A stretch of 64,000 nt of DNA, from positions 61,472,001-61,536,000 of the forward strand of contig CM053158.1 of NCBI GenBank assembly GCA_028571685.1. Reading direction: 5' to 3'. The stretch is from Heterohyrax brucei (taxonomy: Eukaryota > Chordata > Mammalia > Hyracoidea > Procaviidae). This document shows, piece after piece, positions 42,669 through 56,455 of the stretch. Position 1 is the stretch's first letter. Each line of letters starts with the position of its first letter. The position numbers were made by a program, and so were the translations under genes. The notes below the pieces were generated by a model, which saw only the letters and a list, made by a program, of their open reading frames with translations, searched no databases and had not been told where the DNA came from.

Positions 42669-45600
42669 AATGGAGTCCCATTAAAAGATGGCAGATTAGA
42701 CACACGTCTCCTGAATTCCCTCTGAGGACTGAGGCCTGGAATGGTATTTGTATGTAGTACTGGGCATGTGGGGAGCCATAGGATCTGGTATATTTGACTA
42801 GGTACCTGTATCAGACGAAAATTTCCCAATCAAAGATGAGCCAGCAGCCACTGACCTCCACTTCTGCTGTTTCACCATATCGGAGAACTGCAGCTTCCGC
42901 GACTGGCCAGTAATGTACTTTCACTGTCACCTGAATGCCAGGGTCTGCTGCTCCTGAGGGCCTGGCTGCTTTCAGCAGCATTTGGACAGCTACTAGTGCA
43001 ACAGTTCTCTGCTTTTCAGGATCTGGATAGTTCACCACATAAAAGTAAAGTTTATTGTTACAGTTGAGAGACCTAAGTATCTGTCTGCAGATCTGCCTAC
43101 TGAGAGGTCCAGCAGCTTTTCCCCCTACCCTTCACTGACTAACACTGTAGGGTAGGCTGACAGCCTCCAGTATCTCCATAAGCAGGGCACCATCTTTGCC
43201 ACCCAATAGGCAGTGACTTCCACCCCAGAGAGTCCACCTGGGGCCAATCACTAGAGTACACAGAGATGGCTAATGACCAACCCTTCTCTTAGAACTCTGC
43301 CTCAGTTCCTGTTGACATAACACCAGATAAATCAAACAGCTTCTAAATGGCACACAGACAGCAGACCACAGTTAATCATTTAAAGAAGCAGTCCATCTTG
43401 ACTCCAGAAAACTCCCAAAATAAAGAATCAAAAAACTTTCCAGTTGAAACAGCCTTTCTGAAACTACTGAAGGTCGAGTACCAAAGAATTATATGTAGAA
43501 CCCTCCTAGAGATTAAACAAAATACAGCAGAACAAAATGAAAAATTAAGTAAGCTACCTGACCTGATGGTACATCAATCATCTGAAATATATCAGATCAA
43601 TAACAAAGTTACAGAATTAGACAATTCAATCCAAAGTCAAAAGAGTAGAATTGAGGAGACAGAAGCCAGACTTAGAGACCTTGAAGACAGAGCAACTGAC
43701 ACTAGCATTTATGAGGACAAATCAGAAAAAAGAAATAATAAAAATGAAAAAGCACTAAGAAACATGCAAGACTCTATTAAGAGAAAAAATTTATGATTAA
43801 TTGGAGTTCCTGAATGAGGGGGGATAGACAATACAGAGAGCAATGCTTCAGAGATGCTGACAGAAAACTTTCCTGAGATTATGAACAAAGAGAACATAGA
43901 TACCCAAGAAGTGTATCGACCACCACAAAAACTACAACCCAAAGAAAGACACCAAGACCCATTATACTCAAGCTTCATAAAATGAAAGTTTCATAAAATG
44001 AAACATAAACAGATATTCTTCAAGGCAGGGAGGCTGAAAACAAGCTAAAATTCACAGGAAAACCCTGAAGGCTTTCTTCTGACTTCTCGGCAGAAACGGT
44101 GGTGGCTAGAATGCAGTGGGATGACACATTCCAACTCTGAAGGGGAAAAACTTCCAATGAAGCATTACATATCCTGCAAAACTGTCTATCAAATATGACA
44201 GTGAGGAGTGCACCCTAAGAAGTCCACTAAAAGATCACAATTGATGCTCTGAAGGCCTTGGGGTCCCCCTGGGAGCACAGCCCCTACCCTGATGCTGCCC
44301 CTGATCTTAAATCATTACCGAGATCAACTCTCTGGACAGGAATGGATCAGACTCAGGGACACAGAGTGACCATATCATGTGTGCATTTTATGGTTCTATG
44401 CATCTACTGGGTGTTGTCCTACTGGCCTCTTACTAGAGGGGAATGGAGAGGGTGGAGAGAAGGGGACAAGAGATTAAGAGGATATGACATGTATGGAACA
44501 GAAAGGAGGAGTGTGCTGTCACTGGGCAGAGAGCAGAAGCAGCTCCAGTCAGCTGGGCATGAAAATTTAAACTGGATTGTACACTTTCACTCAGTCACAA
44601 TAAAAGAAAATTAACAGTGAAATTAAGATATTCACAGACAAAGAGAAGCTTACAGACTTTGTAAAAGCGAAACCAAAGTTACATGAAATACTGAAAGAAA
44701 CCCTTTGCTTGGAAAAACAAAACCATTAATTATATATTTAAGGTGGCAATGCAGGACACAGTATCCAGAATCCTACTCAGAGAAGTCACAAAACTCAATC
44801 AAAGCTACAACATTAAAAGAAGGAACTCAGTGATGCTATCACGAAAACTATGACATCATCACACTAAAAACAAGGATATACTACAATAGAGTCCTGTCAG
44901 ATGGAGAGGAAGTTAAAAAAGCTGCAGAAGCTAAAACTGGGTTTAACCTTAGAAAGTTAAGGATGATCATAGGTGTAGCTGCAAAGTAAAACAACAATGC
45001 AACATATCAAAACAAGAAACGTATTACAGGAGTCTCAACAAACACAAAACCAACAGTGAAAAGCTGACCCATAAAGAAGAAGACTCAGAAATGAATTAAT
45101 ATTACAGAAGACATCAATGCAAAAATAAATACGTCAAAATGACGGCACTAAACACCTACCTATCAATAATTATGCTTAAAGTAAATGGACTGAACGCTCT
45201 GATAAAGAGACAGTGTGTGACATCCTGAACAAAAAGATATGATCCATCTATATGTTGCTTACAAGAAATACACCTTACACTCAAAGATACGAGCAAACTG
45301 AAACTTAAAGGATGCTATAATATATACCAAGCTATTAACATACAAAGAAGAGCAAGTGTCACAATACTAATCTCAGACAAAACAAATTTTATGTAAAATC
45401 CACTATCATGGTCACTATTTATTGCTGAAAGGTTCACTACAAAGCAGGACTTCACAATACTAAGTATTTATGCAGCCAATACCAGAGCATCTAAAAACAC
45501 TGAATACTCACAACACCAAAAAATGAAATAGTTTATTCCACAATAATAGTTGGAGACTTCAACACTCCCCTTTCAGTAACGGATAGATCATCCAGAAAAA

Positions 45601-47838
45601 ACCTCAGTACAGATACAGAAAATCTTATCGCAACAATCAACCAACTTGACTTTATCGACACATACAGATCTTTTTACCCATCAATGAATATGTACACCAC
45701 CTTCCCCAATGCACATGGAACATTCTCCATGTGTTAGGTCATAAAGCAATTCTCTACAGAATCCAAACCACTGATTTATTCCAAATATAGTCAGAAATTC
45801 GAACTCATGGAAACTGAACAACATCTTGTTCAAAAAGCCATAGGTTACAGAAAAAATCAAGGACAAAATGAAGAAATTTATGAAATCAAACGAAAATGAA
45901 AACACATCCTACCAGAATCTATGGGATACAGCAAAAGCAGTGCTCACAGGTCAATTTATCTCTATAATTGCATGCATCCAGAAAGAAGAGCCCAAATTAA
46001 TAAATTAGCGTTATAGCTTGAACAAGTAGTAAGAGAGTAACAGAGGAATCCCTCAAGCACAAGAAGAGAACAGATAATAAAAATCAGAGCAGAACTAAAT
46101 GAATTAGAGAGTAGAACAATTGAAAAACGAAAAGTTGGTTCTTTGGAAACATCAACAAAATTCATAAAACAATGAATGAACTTACAGAAGAGATACAAAT
46201 AACCCAACTAAGAAATGAGATTGGAAATGTTACAGCAGACCTAGCTAAAATCAAAAGTATCATAACAGAATACTACAAAAGACGTTAACAGATTTGAAAA
46301 CCTAGAGGAAATACACAAATTTCTAGATCCGTACCACCCACCAAGATTATCACAAGTAGAAGCAGATTAACTTAATAAACCTATCACAAAGGAAGAAATT
46401 GAAAAAGTCATAAAAAGTCTACAAACCAAAAAATGTCCCGGACCACATGGATTCACCAGAGAATTCTACCAAACTTTCAGAAAAGACTTAGCTATGATAC
46501 TATTCAGGCTATTTCACTCCATACAAAGGGATGGAATACTCCAAAATTCATTCTATGAAGCCAGCATAACCCTGATACCAAAGCCACGGAAAGATCCCAC
46601 AAAAGAAAATTACAGACAAGTATCACTGATGAATCTAGATTCAAAAATCTTCAACAAAATCCTAACCAACAGAACAGCATATGAAAAAAATAACTCATCA
46701 TCACCAAGTTGGCTTCATTCCAGGGATGGAAGGCTGGTTCAACATCAGAAAACCAATCAATGTGATCAATTACTTAAATACCACAAAAGAATCAGCTGGT
46801 TTTGTCAACTGATGCAGAAAAGACATTTGACAAAGTCCAACAGCCATTGATGCTAAAAAACTTTGAGAAAAACAGGAATAGAGGGGAAATTCCTCAATAC
46901 AGTTAGCAGCATCTACACAACCAACTGCTTTCATCATCCTGAATGGTGAAAGACTGAAAGAATTCCCCTTGATAACAGGAACTAGACAAGGATGCCCACT
47001 CTCACCACTTCTATTTAGCATTGTGCTAGAACTTCTAGCCACAGCAATTAGACAAGACAGAGAAATACAAGCCATCCATATTAGCAATCTAAAAAACTCC
47101 CTATTTGCAGATGATACACAACTGTATATACAGAGAACCCTAAAGCATCCATAATAAACTACTGGGACTAATAAAGGAATAGAGCAAAGTTTCCAGATAA
47201 AAGACAAATATACATAAATCTGTAGGATTCCTTTATAGCAACAAAGAGTTCATCAAAGAAATCACCAAATCAATATCATTTACTGTAAGAAGCTAAAATA
47301 TCTAGGAATAAATCTAACTATAGAAATAAGAAACCTATACAGAGAGAATTACAAGGCCTTACTGCAAGAAACCAAAAAAGACTTACAGAACTGGAGACAC
47401 CTACCCTGCTAATGGTTAGGAAGACTTAACATTACAAAGAGATCTACATACAAAATGCAATCCCAATACAAATTCCAGTGTCGATTTTTAATGAAATGGA
47501 GAAACGTATCATCAACTTTGGTTGGAAAGGGAAGAAACCCCGGTTAACCAAAGCATTACTGAAACACAGGAACACAATGCGAGACCTCACAGTACCTGAC
47601 CTTAGAACCTATTACACTGCCACAGTACTCAAACCTGCCTGGTAATGGTACAAAAAGAGACATATAGAACAATGGAATAGACTGGAGACCCCAGAGATGC
47701 CACCATCCTCTTATGAACAGCTGATATCTGACAAAGGCTCTAAGATTGTAAACTAAGGTAAAAAAAAGTTTCTTCAAAATACAGTGTTGGCAAAATTGGA
47801 TACCCATCTGCAAAAACTGAAACAAGACCCATATCTCA
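42669..47838 (+). mobile_element. L1 element F: 5' UTR, ORF1, ORF2 without 3' end
   Basis: It starts 'AATGGAGTCCCATTAAAAGA' with an L1-type 5' UTR to about 43340. ORF1 opens at 43347 and stays open for 149 codons: a coiled-coil-rich stretch (KVTELDNSIQSQKSRIEETE) as in L1 ORF1p, then a stop just before the conserved LIGVPE. The RNA-binding and C-terminal parts follow in broken frames around a nested L1 tail. ORF2 starts at 45139 (MTALNTYLSIIMLKVNGLN); EN and RT are recognisable, with [16 protein letters not shown] and SLFADD (near 47095-47115) in one 61-codon frame. It ends abruptly at 47838 in the C-terminal third. The 3' end is missing. Confidence 0.88.
44205..44610 (+). mobile_element. L1 3' UTR tail, type II, nested in L1 F ORF1
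   Basis: From 'GGAGTGCACCCTAAGAAGTC' to 'TTTCACTCAGTCACAATAAA', 406 bp. ACAGTGA lies on both sides (44198-44204 and 44614-44620). The ORF1 end region continues with AATTAAGATATTCACAG. Confidence 0.92.
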
Positions 47839-47840
47839 AG

Positions 47841-48531
47841 GGGTGCAGTCAGGATGGTAAGCTAAACACATATCTCTTTAAATTCCTCTGGAAACCAAGA
47901 CCTGAACTGATAATTAAACAGAGCCTTCTGGACACTTAGTGAGCCCTAGGACACAGCATAGAGCAGTTAATTTGGACTTAATACCACTGAGAGGAAAGCA
48001 TCCTTAATTTCGCTGACCACTGGTGAGCACTGGCTTTCACAGACTGAAAGCAACTCGCCCTTTTAACTTTTTTTCTGTCTTAGCCAGTGGGTGGAGCTGG
48101 GACCTGACTGACTGCTGGTCCTGGAAGCAGTGCTGGTGGGATCGACAGGCAAGATTGCCATATTTTGAGAGCACGGCACTGGACTGTGTACATCTCGGCA
48201 ACTTTGCCCTTTCTTTCCACCTCTGCAACTGACTGGCCTGTGCCAGGGCAAGTGGAGAGCTTGTGCAGGACACCATCTTATTCCACTAGGAGTAAGATAT
48301 ACCCATACAAAGGCATCATCGGGACCTCATTCCTAAGCTGGGAAGCAGTACCTGCCGGGAGGAGAGCACTCTTCCAGCAGAAATGCAGTATTTTACACAA
48401 TGTCGCCTACAGCTGGGGCCTGACAGCAGAGGCCAGCAGGGAAACTGCCTTTCTGTATTTTGAACTAGTTGATAAGCTCTGGGATTAGAAACAGAGGTGT
48501 TTACTTTGCCAGCGGTGAAGAGAGACCTGTA
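47841..48531 (+). mobile_element. L1 element G: 5' UTR, first part
   Basis: 'GGTGCAGTCAGGATGGTAAG' starts a GC-richer L1 5' UTR with 'AATTCCTCTGGAAACCAAGA', 'GTGGGTGGAGCTGGGACCTG' and 'CAGGACACCATCTTATTCCA'. It is cut at GAAGAGAGACCTGTA by a nested L1 tail and resumes at 50161. This 5' UTR would hold the element's RNA polymerase II promoter. Confidence 0.8.
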
Positions 48532-50160
48532 TCCAATTAAGCGATGGGCAAAGGAGATGGACAGACATTTCACTAAACAAGAGATCCAGGCAGCCAAAAC
48601 ACACATGCGGACATGTTCACAATCTTTAGTTATCAAAGAAATTCAAATCAAGACGACAATGAGATACCATCTCACCCCAACAAGGTTGGCCATGAGCCAA
48701 AAAACAAAAAACAACTAATGCTGGAGAGGCTGTGAAGAAAGTGGAACCCTCCTACACTGCTGGTGGGGTTGCAAAATGGTCCAGCCTCTTTGGAAAGCAA
48801 TCTGGCACTTCCTTAAAAAAATGGATATTGATATACCATCTGACCCAGTAATTCCACTACTTGGAATATATCCTACAGAATCAAGGCCTTTCACACCAAG
48901 AGACACATGCACCAGAATGTTTAGCGCAGCACAGTCCACAACAGCAAAATGATGGAATCAACCCAGATGCCCAACAACAGAAGAATGGATAGGTACACTA
49001 TGGTATATATACTCAATGGAGCACTACGCAATGATAGAGAACAATGATGACTTCAGGAAACATCTCATGATCTAGTTTCAACTGGAAGACATTATGTTGA
49101 ATGAAAGTAGTCAGCAACAAAAGGACAAATATTGTATGAGACCTCTACGATTAGATCTCCAAAACAGACTTGTGTATACAAGAAAAGACTTTTTGACACC
49201 ACCAAGGCAGGGGAGGGAAGGAGAAGGGAGGGTTTAGATTAGATAGTTGCTAGGTATCTGGTTGGGTGAAATCGGTGATAGCACACATTAGAAACAAGAA
49301 CAACATTAAGTGGACTCAAACAGAACATGAGTACTCCTTCCATCTTAACCCAATATTGCAAGGATAGAGTAGCTGGGGCAGGGGACGGGGGACCATGCTC
49401 TTAGGCGAACGTGAGGCCAATTGGCACAACTAGCATTTTGCTAAGAGGGCTCTCTGCACCCAACGTTGGTGAGTGGCGCCTGGGGTCTTAAAACCTGCCA
49501 AACTGCCATCCGAGGACACAGCAAATGGTCCCAACTCAGCAGGAACAGATGCTCACCAAGGACCAAAATGACATGGGGGAAAGACAACCCAGAAGACAAA
49601 GAGACCCACATCAGTGGGTGCCTACATCGACTTGGGACTGGAAGAACCAGATGGCGCCCAGCCACCACCAGTGATAGCCACGATGGAGCTCACAGAGAGG
49701 AGTATCACTGGCAATACAAGAATAAAAATGGGTGCACCATGAGATCCCCACTAAAAGACCTCAATTGATGGTCCAGTGGATTCGGGGTTCCCCTGAGAGC
49801 ATGGCCTCTCGCCCTGATGCTGCCCTTGACCATAAATCATAACGGAGGTCCACGCTTCAGACAGGAATGGATTGGACTTTGCAATGCAGTGACCATATAT
49901 TGGATGCACTTTATGGTTGTATACATCTATAGGATGTCAACCTGCTGACCTCTGGCTGGAGGAAGGAGAGTGGGTAGAGAGGAGGGAAAAAAGAGACTGT
50001 TGGGAGAACGAGACATGTATGGAGCAGGGAGGAATACTGTGCTGTCACCAGGCAGGGAGAACAGGGGAAGCTGCATATAGGTGGGTATATAAATTTATAC
50101 GGGAATGTACATTTTCACTCAGTTATATTAAATAAAAAATTTTAAAAAAAAAAAAAAAAG
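48532..50160 (+). mobile_element. L1 3' end, nested in the 5' UTR of L1 G
   Basis: It starts in the ORF2 C-terminal region ('CCAATTAAGCGATGGGCAAA') and runs to a type II 3' UTR ending 'TTTTCACTCAGTTATATTAA' plus A16. GAAGAGAGACCTGTA (48517-48531) and AGAGAGGGACCTGTA (50161-50175) are its target-site duplication. The ORF2 C-terminal frames are broken. Confidence 0.92.
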
Positions 50161-53100
50161 AGAGAGGGACCTGTACACCTGAAAACCTCACTGACTTTGG
50201 AAGTTGTCAGATACCTTTTAAGCAGCTGTGGTCCATCCTCACAGCATCTCTCCTAGCTTCTACTGACTTCCATGATGGTCGAAAACCAACAAACTTTGGA
50301 TAAAAGTGTAACCAAGAAATCACTCATAGGATCAGAAGGTCCCAAAAGAAACAACAAAAAAACTTCCCAGACAACGAAACCATTCTGAAACTATCAGACA
50401 GTGAATACAAAAAGATCATACATAGAGCCCTCCTAAACGTTATACAAAATGTAGCTGAGCAAAATGAAACATTAACCAAGTTGTTCAATCTGATGGAAGA
50501 ACACTACTCTGAAATCCAACAGACCAAGAACTTAATCAAATAGCTACAAATCTCAATTCAAAGCCAAGAAAACAGAATGGAACAAATGGAAAACAGACTT
50601 TCTCTTTTAGAAGACAGAAGTACTGACTCCAGCATCTGTGAGGAGAAATTAAAAAAAAAAGAAAAAAACATGAAAAATTATGAAGCATGTGGGACTCTAT
50701 TAAGAGGAACAACCTTCGATTAATTGGAGTCCCTGAACAGGACGAGGCATCTAAGAACACAGAGAGTATCGTTGCTGAGCTGGTGACAGAAAACTTCTCA
50801 GAAATCATGAAGGAATACAGACATCTCAGATGCATACTGAACGCCACCAAATATAGACCTCAAAAGACAGACTCCAAGATATATTATAATCAAGCTTAAC
50901 AAAACGAAATATAAGTAGCAACTCTTAAAGGCAGCAAGACTCAAACCAAAGTTAACATTCAGAGGGAAACCCTGTAGGCTTTCATGAAATTTCTCAGCAG
51001 AAACCATGCTAGCACGGAGACAGTGGCAAGACACATTCAAAGCCTTGAAGGAGAAGAACTTCCAACTGCGAATTGTATCTCCTGCAAAACTATCTTTCAA
51101 ATACGAAAATGAAATTAAGACATTCCCAGATAAACAGTAATTCAGAGACTTTCTAAAAACCAAACCAAAAATACAAGAAATACTGAAGAAAGTTCTTGGC
51201 TTCAGCTTAGAAGGACACTAACTCTGTATTTTAGAACGACACATTACTCAGAACTCTATTCAGTTAAGAAAGGCTCCAAAGTCAATCACAGCTTTAATAC
51301 TGAAAGAAGCAAACCAGTGATTATCATGAAAACTATGGCACCATCATATTAAATAGAGGGATGTACTACAGTCGTTATACTCCTTCCAGATGGAGAGGAA
51401 GATGACCAGACTGGTAGTAATTAAAGTTGCATTTATATATAGTTTATTAAGGGAGGTCACAGGGGGAGACACAAAGCACTACAAAGATGTAATATACCAT
51501 ATCCAGAAATGTAACACAGGAGTCTTGACAACTACAAAAACAGCTCTGAAAGAGATGAAAAATCAACTCACAAAAAAGAATGTCCGAGAACAGACTAATA
51601 AGAACAACAGAAAAAAACATCAACACAAACATAAACATACCACAATGGGAGCACTGAACACATACCTATCAATAATTACATTGAATGTGAATGGACTGAA
51701 TGCTCCAGTTAAGAGATATTGAGTGACATCTTGGATCTAAAGACATGACCCATCCATATGTTGTCTACAAGAAACTCACTTGAGATCTAAAGATAGGAAC
51801 AAACTGAAAATTAAAGGATGGAAGAATATACATCGAGCTAACAATGCACAAAAAAAGAGCAGGTGTGGCAATTCTAATCTCAGACAAAATCAATTGTAAT
51901 GTAAAAGCAACCACTGTGGACAAAGACAGACACTATTTATTGCTAAAAGATTCAGTACACAACCAGGACTTAACTATATTAATTATATATGCACCTAGTA
52001 TCAGAGCACCTAAATAAGTCGAAGAAACACTGACTACACTCAGAAAAAAGTTAGATTACTCCACAATAATAGCCAGAGACGTCAACACTTCACTCTGAAT
52101 ACTGGGACAGATCATCTAGGAAACAGCTGAGTAAAGATACAGAAGACCTTACTGCCACAATTAACCAACTAAACCTCACTGATATACACAGAACTTCTAG
52201 CCATCATCAGACAATTACACGTTCTTCTTCAATGCACATGGAACATTCTCCAGAATTGATCATGTGTTAGGACATAATGCAGTGCTCAACAACATCCATA
52301 TTACTGAATTACTGCAAAGCATCTTCTCAGATAATGAAGCCATAGAAGTCTAAATCAAGAGCAGAGAAAACATAGAAAAAAGTGGAACTCTTGGAAACTG
52401 AATATCTTCCTCCAAAAAAAAAAAAAATCGGTTATCGAAGAAATCAAGGATGAAATAAAAAATTCATGGATTCCAATGAGAATGAAAACACTTTCTACCA
52501 GAACCTATGGGATACAGCAAAAGCAGAGCTAGGAGTTCTGTTTATCTCCACAAATGCACACATCTGGAAGAAAAAAGCCAAATTAAGGAACTAACCCTAC
52601 AGCTTCAACAAGAAGAGAAAGAACAACAGACGAAGCCCTCAAGCACCAGAAGGAACCAGATCATAAAGACTAGAGGAGAGCTAAATGAATTACAGTATAG
52701 AAAAACAATTTTAAAAAATTGAAAAGACCAAAAGCTGTTTTTTGAAAAGATCAACCAAACTGGCAAACCACTGGCTAAACTTACTAAAGAAAAGCAGAAA
52801 AGGAAACAAATAATCCAAATTCGAAATGAGAGAGGAGTTGTCCCCACAGATCCAACAAAAATCAAAACTATCATAACAGAATACTATAAAAGACTGTACT
52901 CTAACAAATTGGAAAACCTACAGGAAATGGACAAATTCCTTGACTCATAGCACCTACCCAAATTATCACAACGTGAAGAAGAACAACTTAATAAACCCAT
53001 CACAAAGGAAGAAATTGAAAAGGTCATCAAAACACTGCCAAACAGAAAAAGCACGGGCCCAGATGGCTTCACTGCAGAATTCTACCAAGCATTTAGAGAA

Positions 53101-56100
53101 GAGTTACCTCCAATATTACTGAGACTATTGCACAGTATAGAAAGGGATGGAGGACTCCGAAACTTATTCTATGAAGCCAGCATAACCAAAGCCAGGGGAA
53201 GATCCAACAAAGAAGGAGAACTACAGACCAGTATCACTCATGAAACTAGATGCAAAAATCTTCAACAAAATTATTGGCAACAGAATATAACAAGATGCCA
53301 AAGAAATAATCCATCCTGACCAAGAGGGATTCATACCAGGGATGCAAGGCTGGTTCAACATCAGAAAAACAATTAATGTGATTAACCACATAAATAACAC
53401 AAAAGACAAGAATCACCTGATTTTGTCCACTGATGCAGAAAAGGCATTTGATAAAGTCCAACACCCATTCAGGATAAAAACTCTCAGCAAAACAGGCACA
53501 GACGGAAAATTCCTCAACAATAAGGGCCATTTATACAAAACCAACTGCCCATGTCATCCTGAATGGAGAGAGATTGAAAGACCTTCCCTTGAGAACAGGA
53601 ACTAGTCAAGGATGCCCACTCTCACCTCTCCTATTCAACCTTGTACTAGAACTTCTAGCCAGAGCAATCAAACAAGACCAAGAAATAAAGGGCATCTGCG
53701 TCAGCAATTAAGAAGTCAAAATCTCCCTGTTTGCAGATGATATGATTACATATGCAGATTATCCCAAAGAATCTATAAGTAAACTACTCAAACTGATAGA
53801 AGAGTTCAGCAAAGTCTCAGAATACAAGAGAAACAGAAGTAAATCAGTAGGATTCCTTTATACCAACAACGAGATTATTAATGAAGAAATCACCAAATCA
53901 GTATCATTTACTATAACCCCTAAGAAGATAAAGTACCTAGGAATTAATCTAACCAGAGAAGTAACAGACCTTTGCAAACAGAACTACAAGCCCTTACTAC
54001 AAGAAACTAAGAGAGACTGAGATAAATGGAAAAACCTACCCTGTTCATGGATAGAAAGACTTAACATTCTGAAAATGTCTACCTTACCCAAAGCAATCTA
54101 CTTATACAATACAATCCCAATACAAGTTCCAGTGTCATTTTTTAATGAGGTGGAGAAAGAAATCACCAATTTTGTTTGGAAAGGGAAGAAGCCCTGGATA
54201 AGGTACGATTAAAGAAGAACATCACACTGGGAGGCCTCTCATTACCCAACCTTAGAACACACTACAAGGCCACAGTGGTCAAAACAGCCTGGCACTGGTA
54301 CAAGAAAAGACAGATCGATCAATGGAACAGAATTGAGACCCCAGAGATGACACCATCTGCCTATGAAAAGGCCCTAAGACGTTAAACTGGGGTAAAAATA
54401 GTATCTTCAACAAATGGTGCTGGCAAAATTCGACATTGATCTGCAATAAACTGAAACAAGATCCATATCTTACACCTTATACAAAAACCAAGTCCAACTG
54501 GATAAAAGACCTACATATCAAACCTAAAACGATAAAGCTCATCCAAGAAAAGGTAGGAACAACAATGGAAGTTTTCATACACAATGTGTGGACAGACTCC
54601 AAAATCTGTAACACAAACTACAATCAACAGAAAATAGATGAATGGGAACTATTAAGAATCAAACACTTTTGCTCATCCAAAGACTTTATTTATAAAATTA
54701 ACAGAACACCTACAGAATGGGAAAAAATATTTGGCAACTCTATGTCAGACCGACGCCTGATCTGCATGATCTGTAAGATACTACAAAACATCAAGAAGAA
54801 GAAGAAGATAAATCATCAAATTAAGCAACGGGCAAAGTAGATGGACAGACATTTCTCTAAAGAGGAGATCCAGGCAGCCAAAAAACACATGTGGACATGT
54901 TCACGATCTTTAGTTATTAAAGAAATTCAAATCAAGACTACAATGAGATACCATCTCACCCCAACAATGTTGGCCATCATCCAAAAATCACAAAACAATG
55001 AATGCTGGAGAGTCTGAGGAGACTGTGGAACTCTTCTACATTGTTGGTGGGGTTGCAAAATGGTCAGTCTCCTTGGAAAGCAATCTGGCAGTTCCTTAAA
55101 AAGTGGATATAGATATACCATTTGACCCAGTAATTCCACTACCTGGAATATAACCTACAGAATCAAGGCCTTTCACACCAACGGACACATGCACAAGCAT
55201 GTTTATTGCAGCACAGTCCATGATAGCAAAAAGATGGAATCAACCCAGATGCCCAACAACCGAAGAATGGACAGGTAAACTATATATATACTGGTATATA
55301 TACTTAGTGGAGTACTACGCAATGACACAGAATAATGATGACTCCAGGAAACATCTCATGACCTGGTTTCAACTGGAAGACATTATGCTGAGTGCAAGTA
55401 GCCAGCCACAAAAGAACAAATATTGTATGAGACCCCTACGATAAGGTCTCAAAAACATTCTTACGCATGGAAGACTCTTTGACAGCTGCAACGGAGAGGA
55501 GGTAGGGAGGGTGAGGCAGATGAGGGTTTAGATAGTTGCTGGAAATCTGACTCAGAGAAATCGGTGATAGCACACATTAGAAACAAGAACAATATTAAGT
55601 GGACTTCAGTATAACTTGAATATTCCTTCCATCTCAACCCAATATTCCAAGGATAGAGTAGCTGGGGCAGGTGGCAGGGGGCAAATGAACATGCTCTTAG
55701 TTGAAATCAAGGCCAACTGGTACAACTAGCATTTTGCTAAGAGGGCTCTCTCCAACCCACATGGGTGAGTGGCATCTGGGGTCTTAAAAGCTGCCAAGCT
55801 GCCATCCGAGCACACAGCAAATGGTCCCAACTCAGCAGAAACAGATGCTCACCAAGGACCAAAATGACATAGCGTAAAGACAACCCAGAAGATACAGAAA
55901 CCCACATGAGTGGGTGCCTACATCGACTTGGGACCAGAAGAACCAGATGGTTCCCGACCACCACCAGTGATAGCTGCGATGGAGCTAAGTTGAGTCTCAC
56001 TGGCAACACAAGAATGAAAAGGGGTGCACCCTGAGATCTCCACTAAAAGACCACAATGGATGGTCAAGTAGCTTTGGGGTTCCCTTGGGAGCACGGCCCC

Positions 56101-56450
56101 CAGCCCTAATGCTACTGTTGCCTATAAATCATAATGAAGTTCCACACTTCGGACATGAATGGATTGGACTTGGCAATGCAGAGTGACCATATATTGGATG
56201 CACTTTATGGTTTTATGCATCTACAGGATATCATCCTGCTGACCTCTGGCTGGAGGAAGGATAGTGGGTGGAGAGGAGGGGAAAGGGGGGATGAGACATA
56301 TATGGAGCAGAGAGGAATAGTGTGCTGTCACCGGGCAGGGAGAGCAGTGGAAGCTGCATATAGGTGGGCATGTAAATTTATATGGGAATGTACATTTTTA
56401 CTCAGTCATAAGGAAAAATTATTAATAATAATAAAGTAAAAAGAAAAAAG
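50161..56450 (+). mobile_element. L1 element G: ORF1, ORF2 and 3' UTR
   Basis: ORF1 begins near 50272 (MMVENQQTLDKSVTKKSL) and is broken; the LIGVPEQDEA motif lies in the 50687-50899 frame. ORF2 begins at 51646 (MGALNTYLSIITLNVNGLN), with a stop 25 codons in. RT follows at 52900-54000 with [26 protein letters not shown] and ISLFADDM (near 53725-53750). The C-terminus ends near 55441 (MRPLR). A full type II 3' UTR follows to 56400, then an A-rich tail (AATAATAATAAAG). It is the least broken long L1 here, with the G tract GGG-GGGG-GGGGGG at 56266-56290, but both ORFs are dead. Confidence 0.92.
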
Positions 56451-56455
56451 CATGT

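Noticed and set aside
48023-48488. Overlapping frames of 60-107 codons on both strands in a GC-richer patch, a possible CpG-like promoter or exon.
   Set aside because: The patch is the 5' UTR of L1 G; it resumes after a nested L1 tail at 50161.
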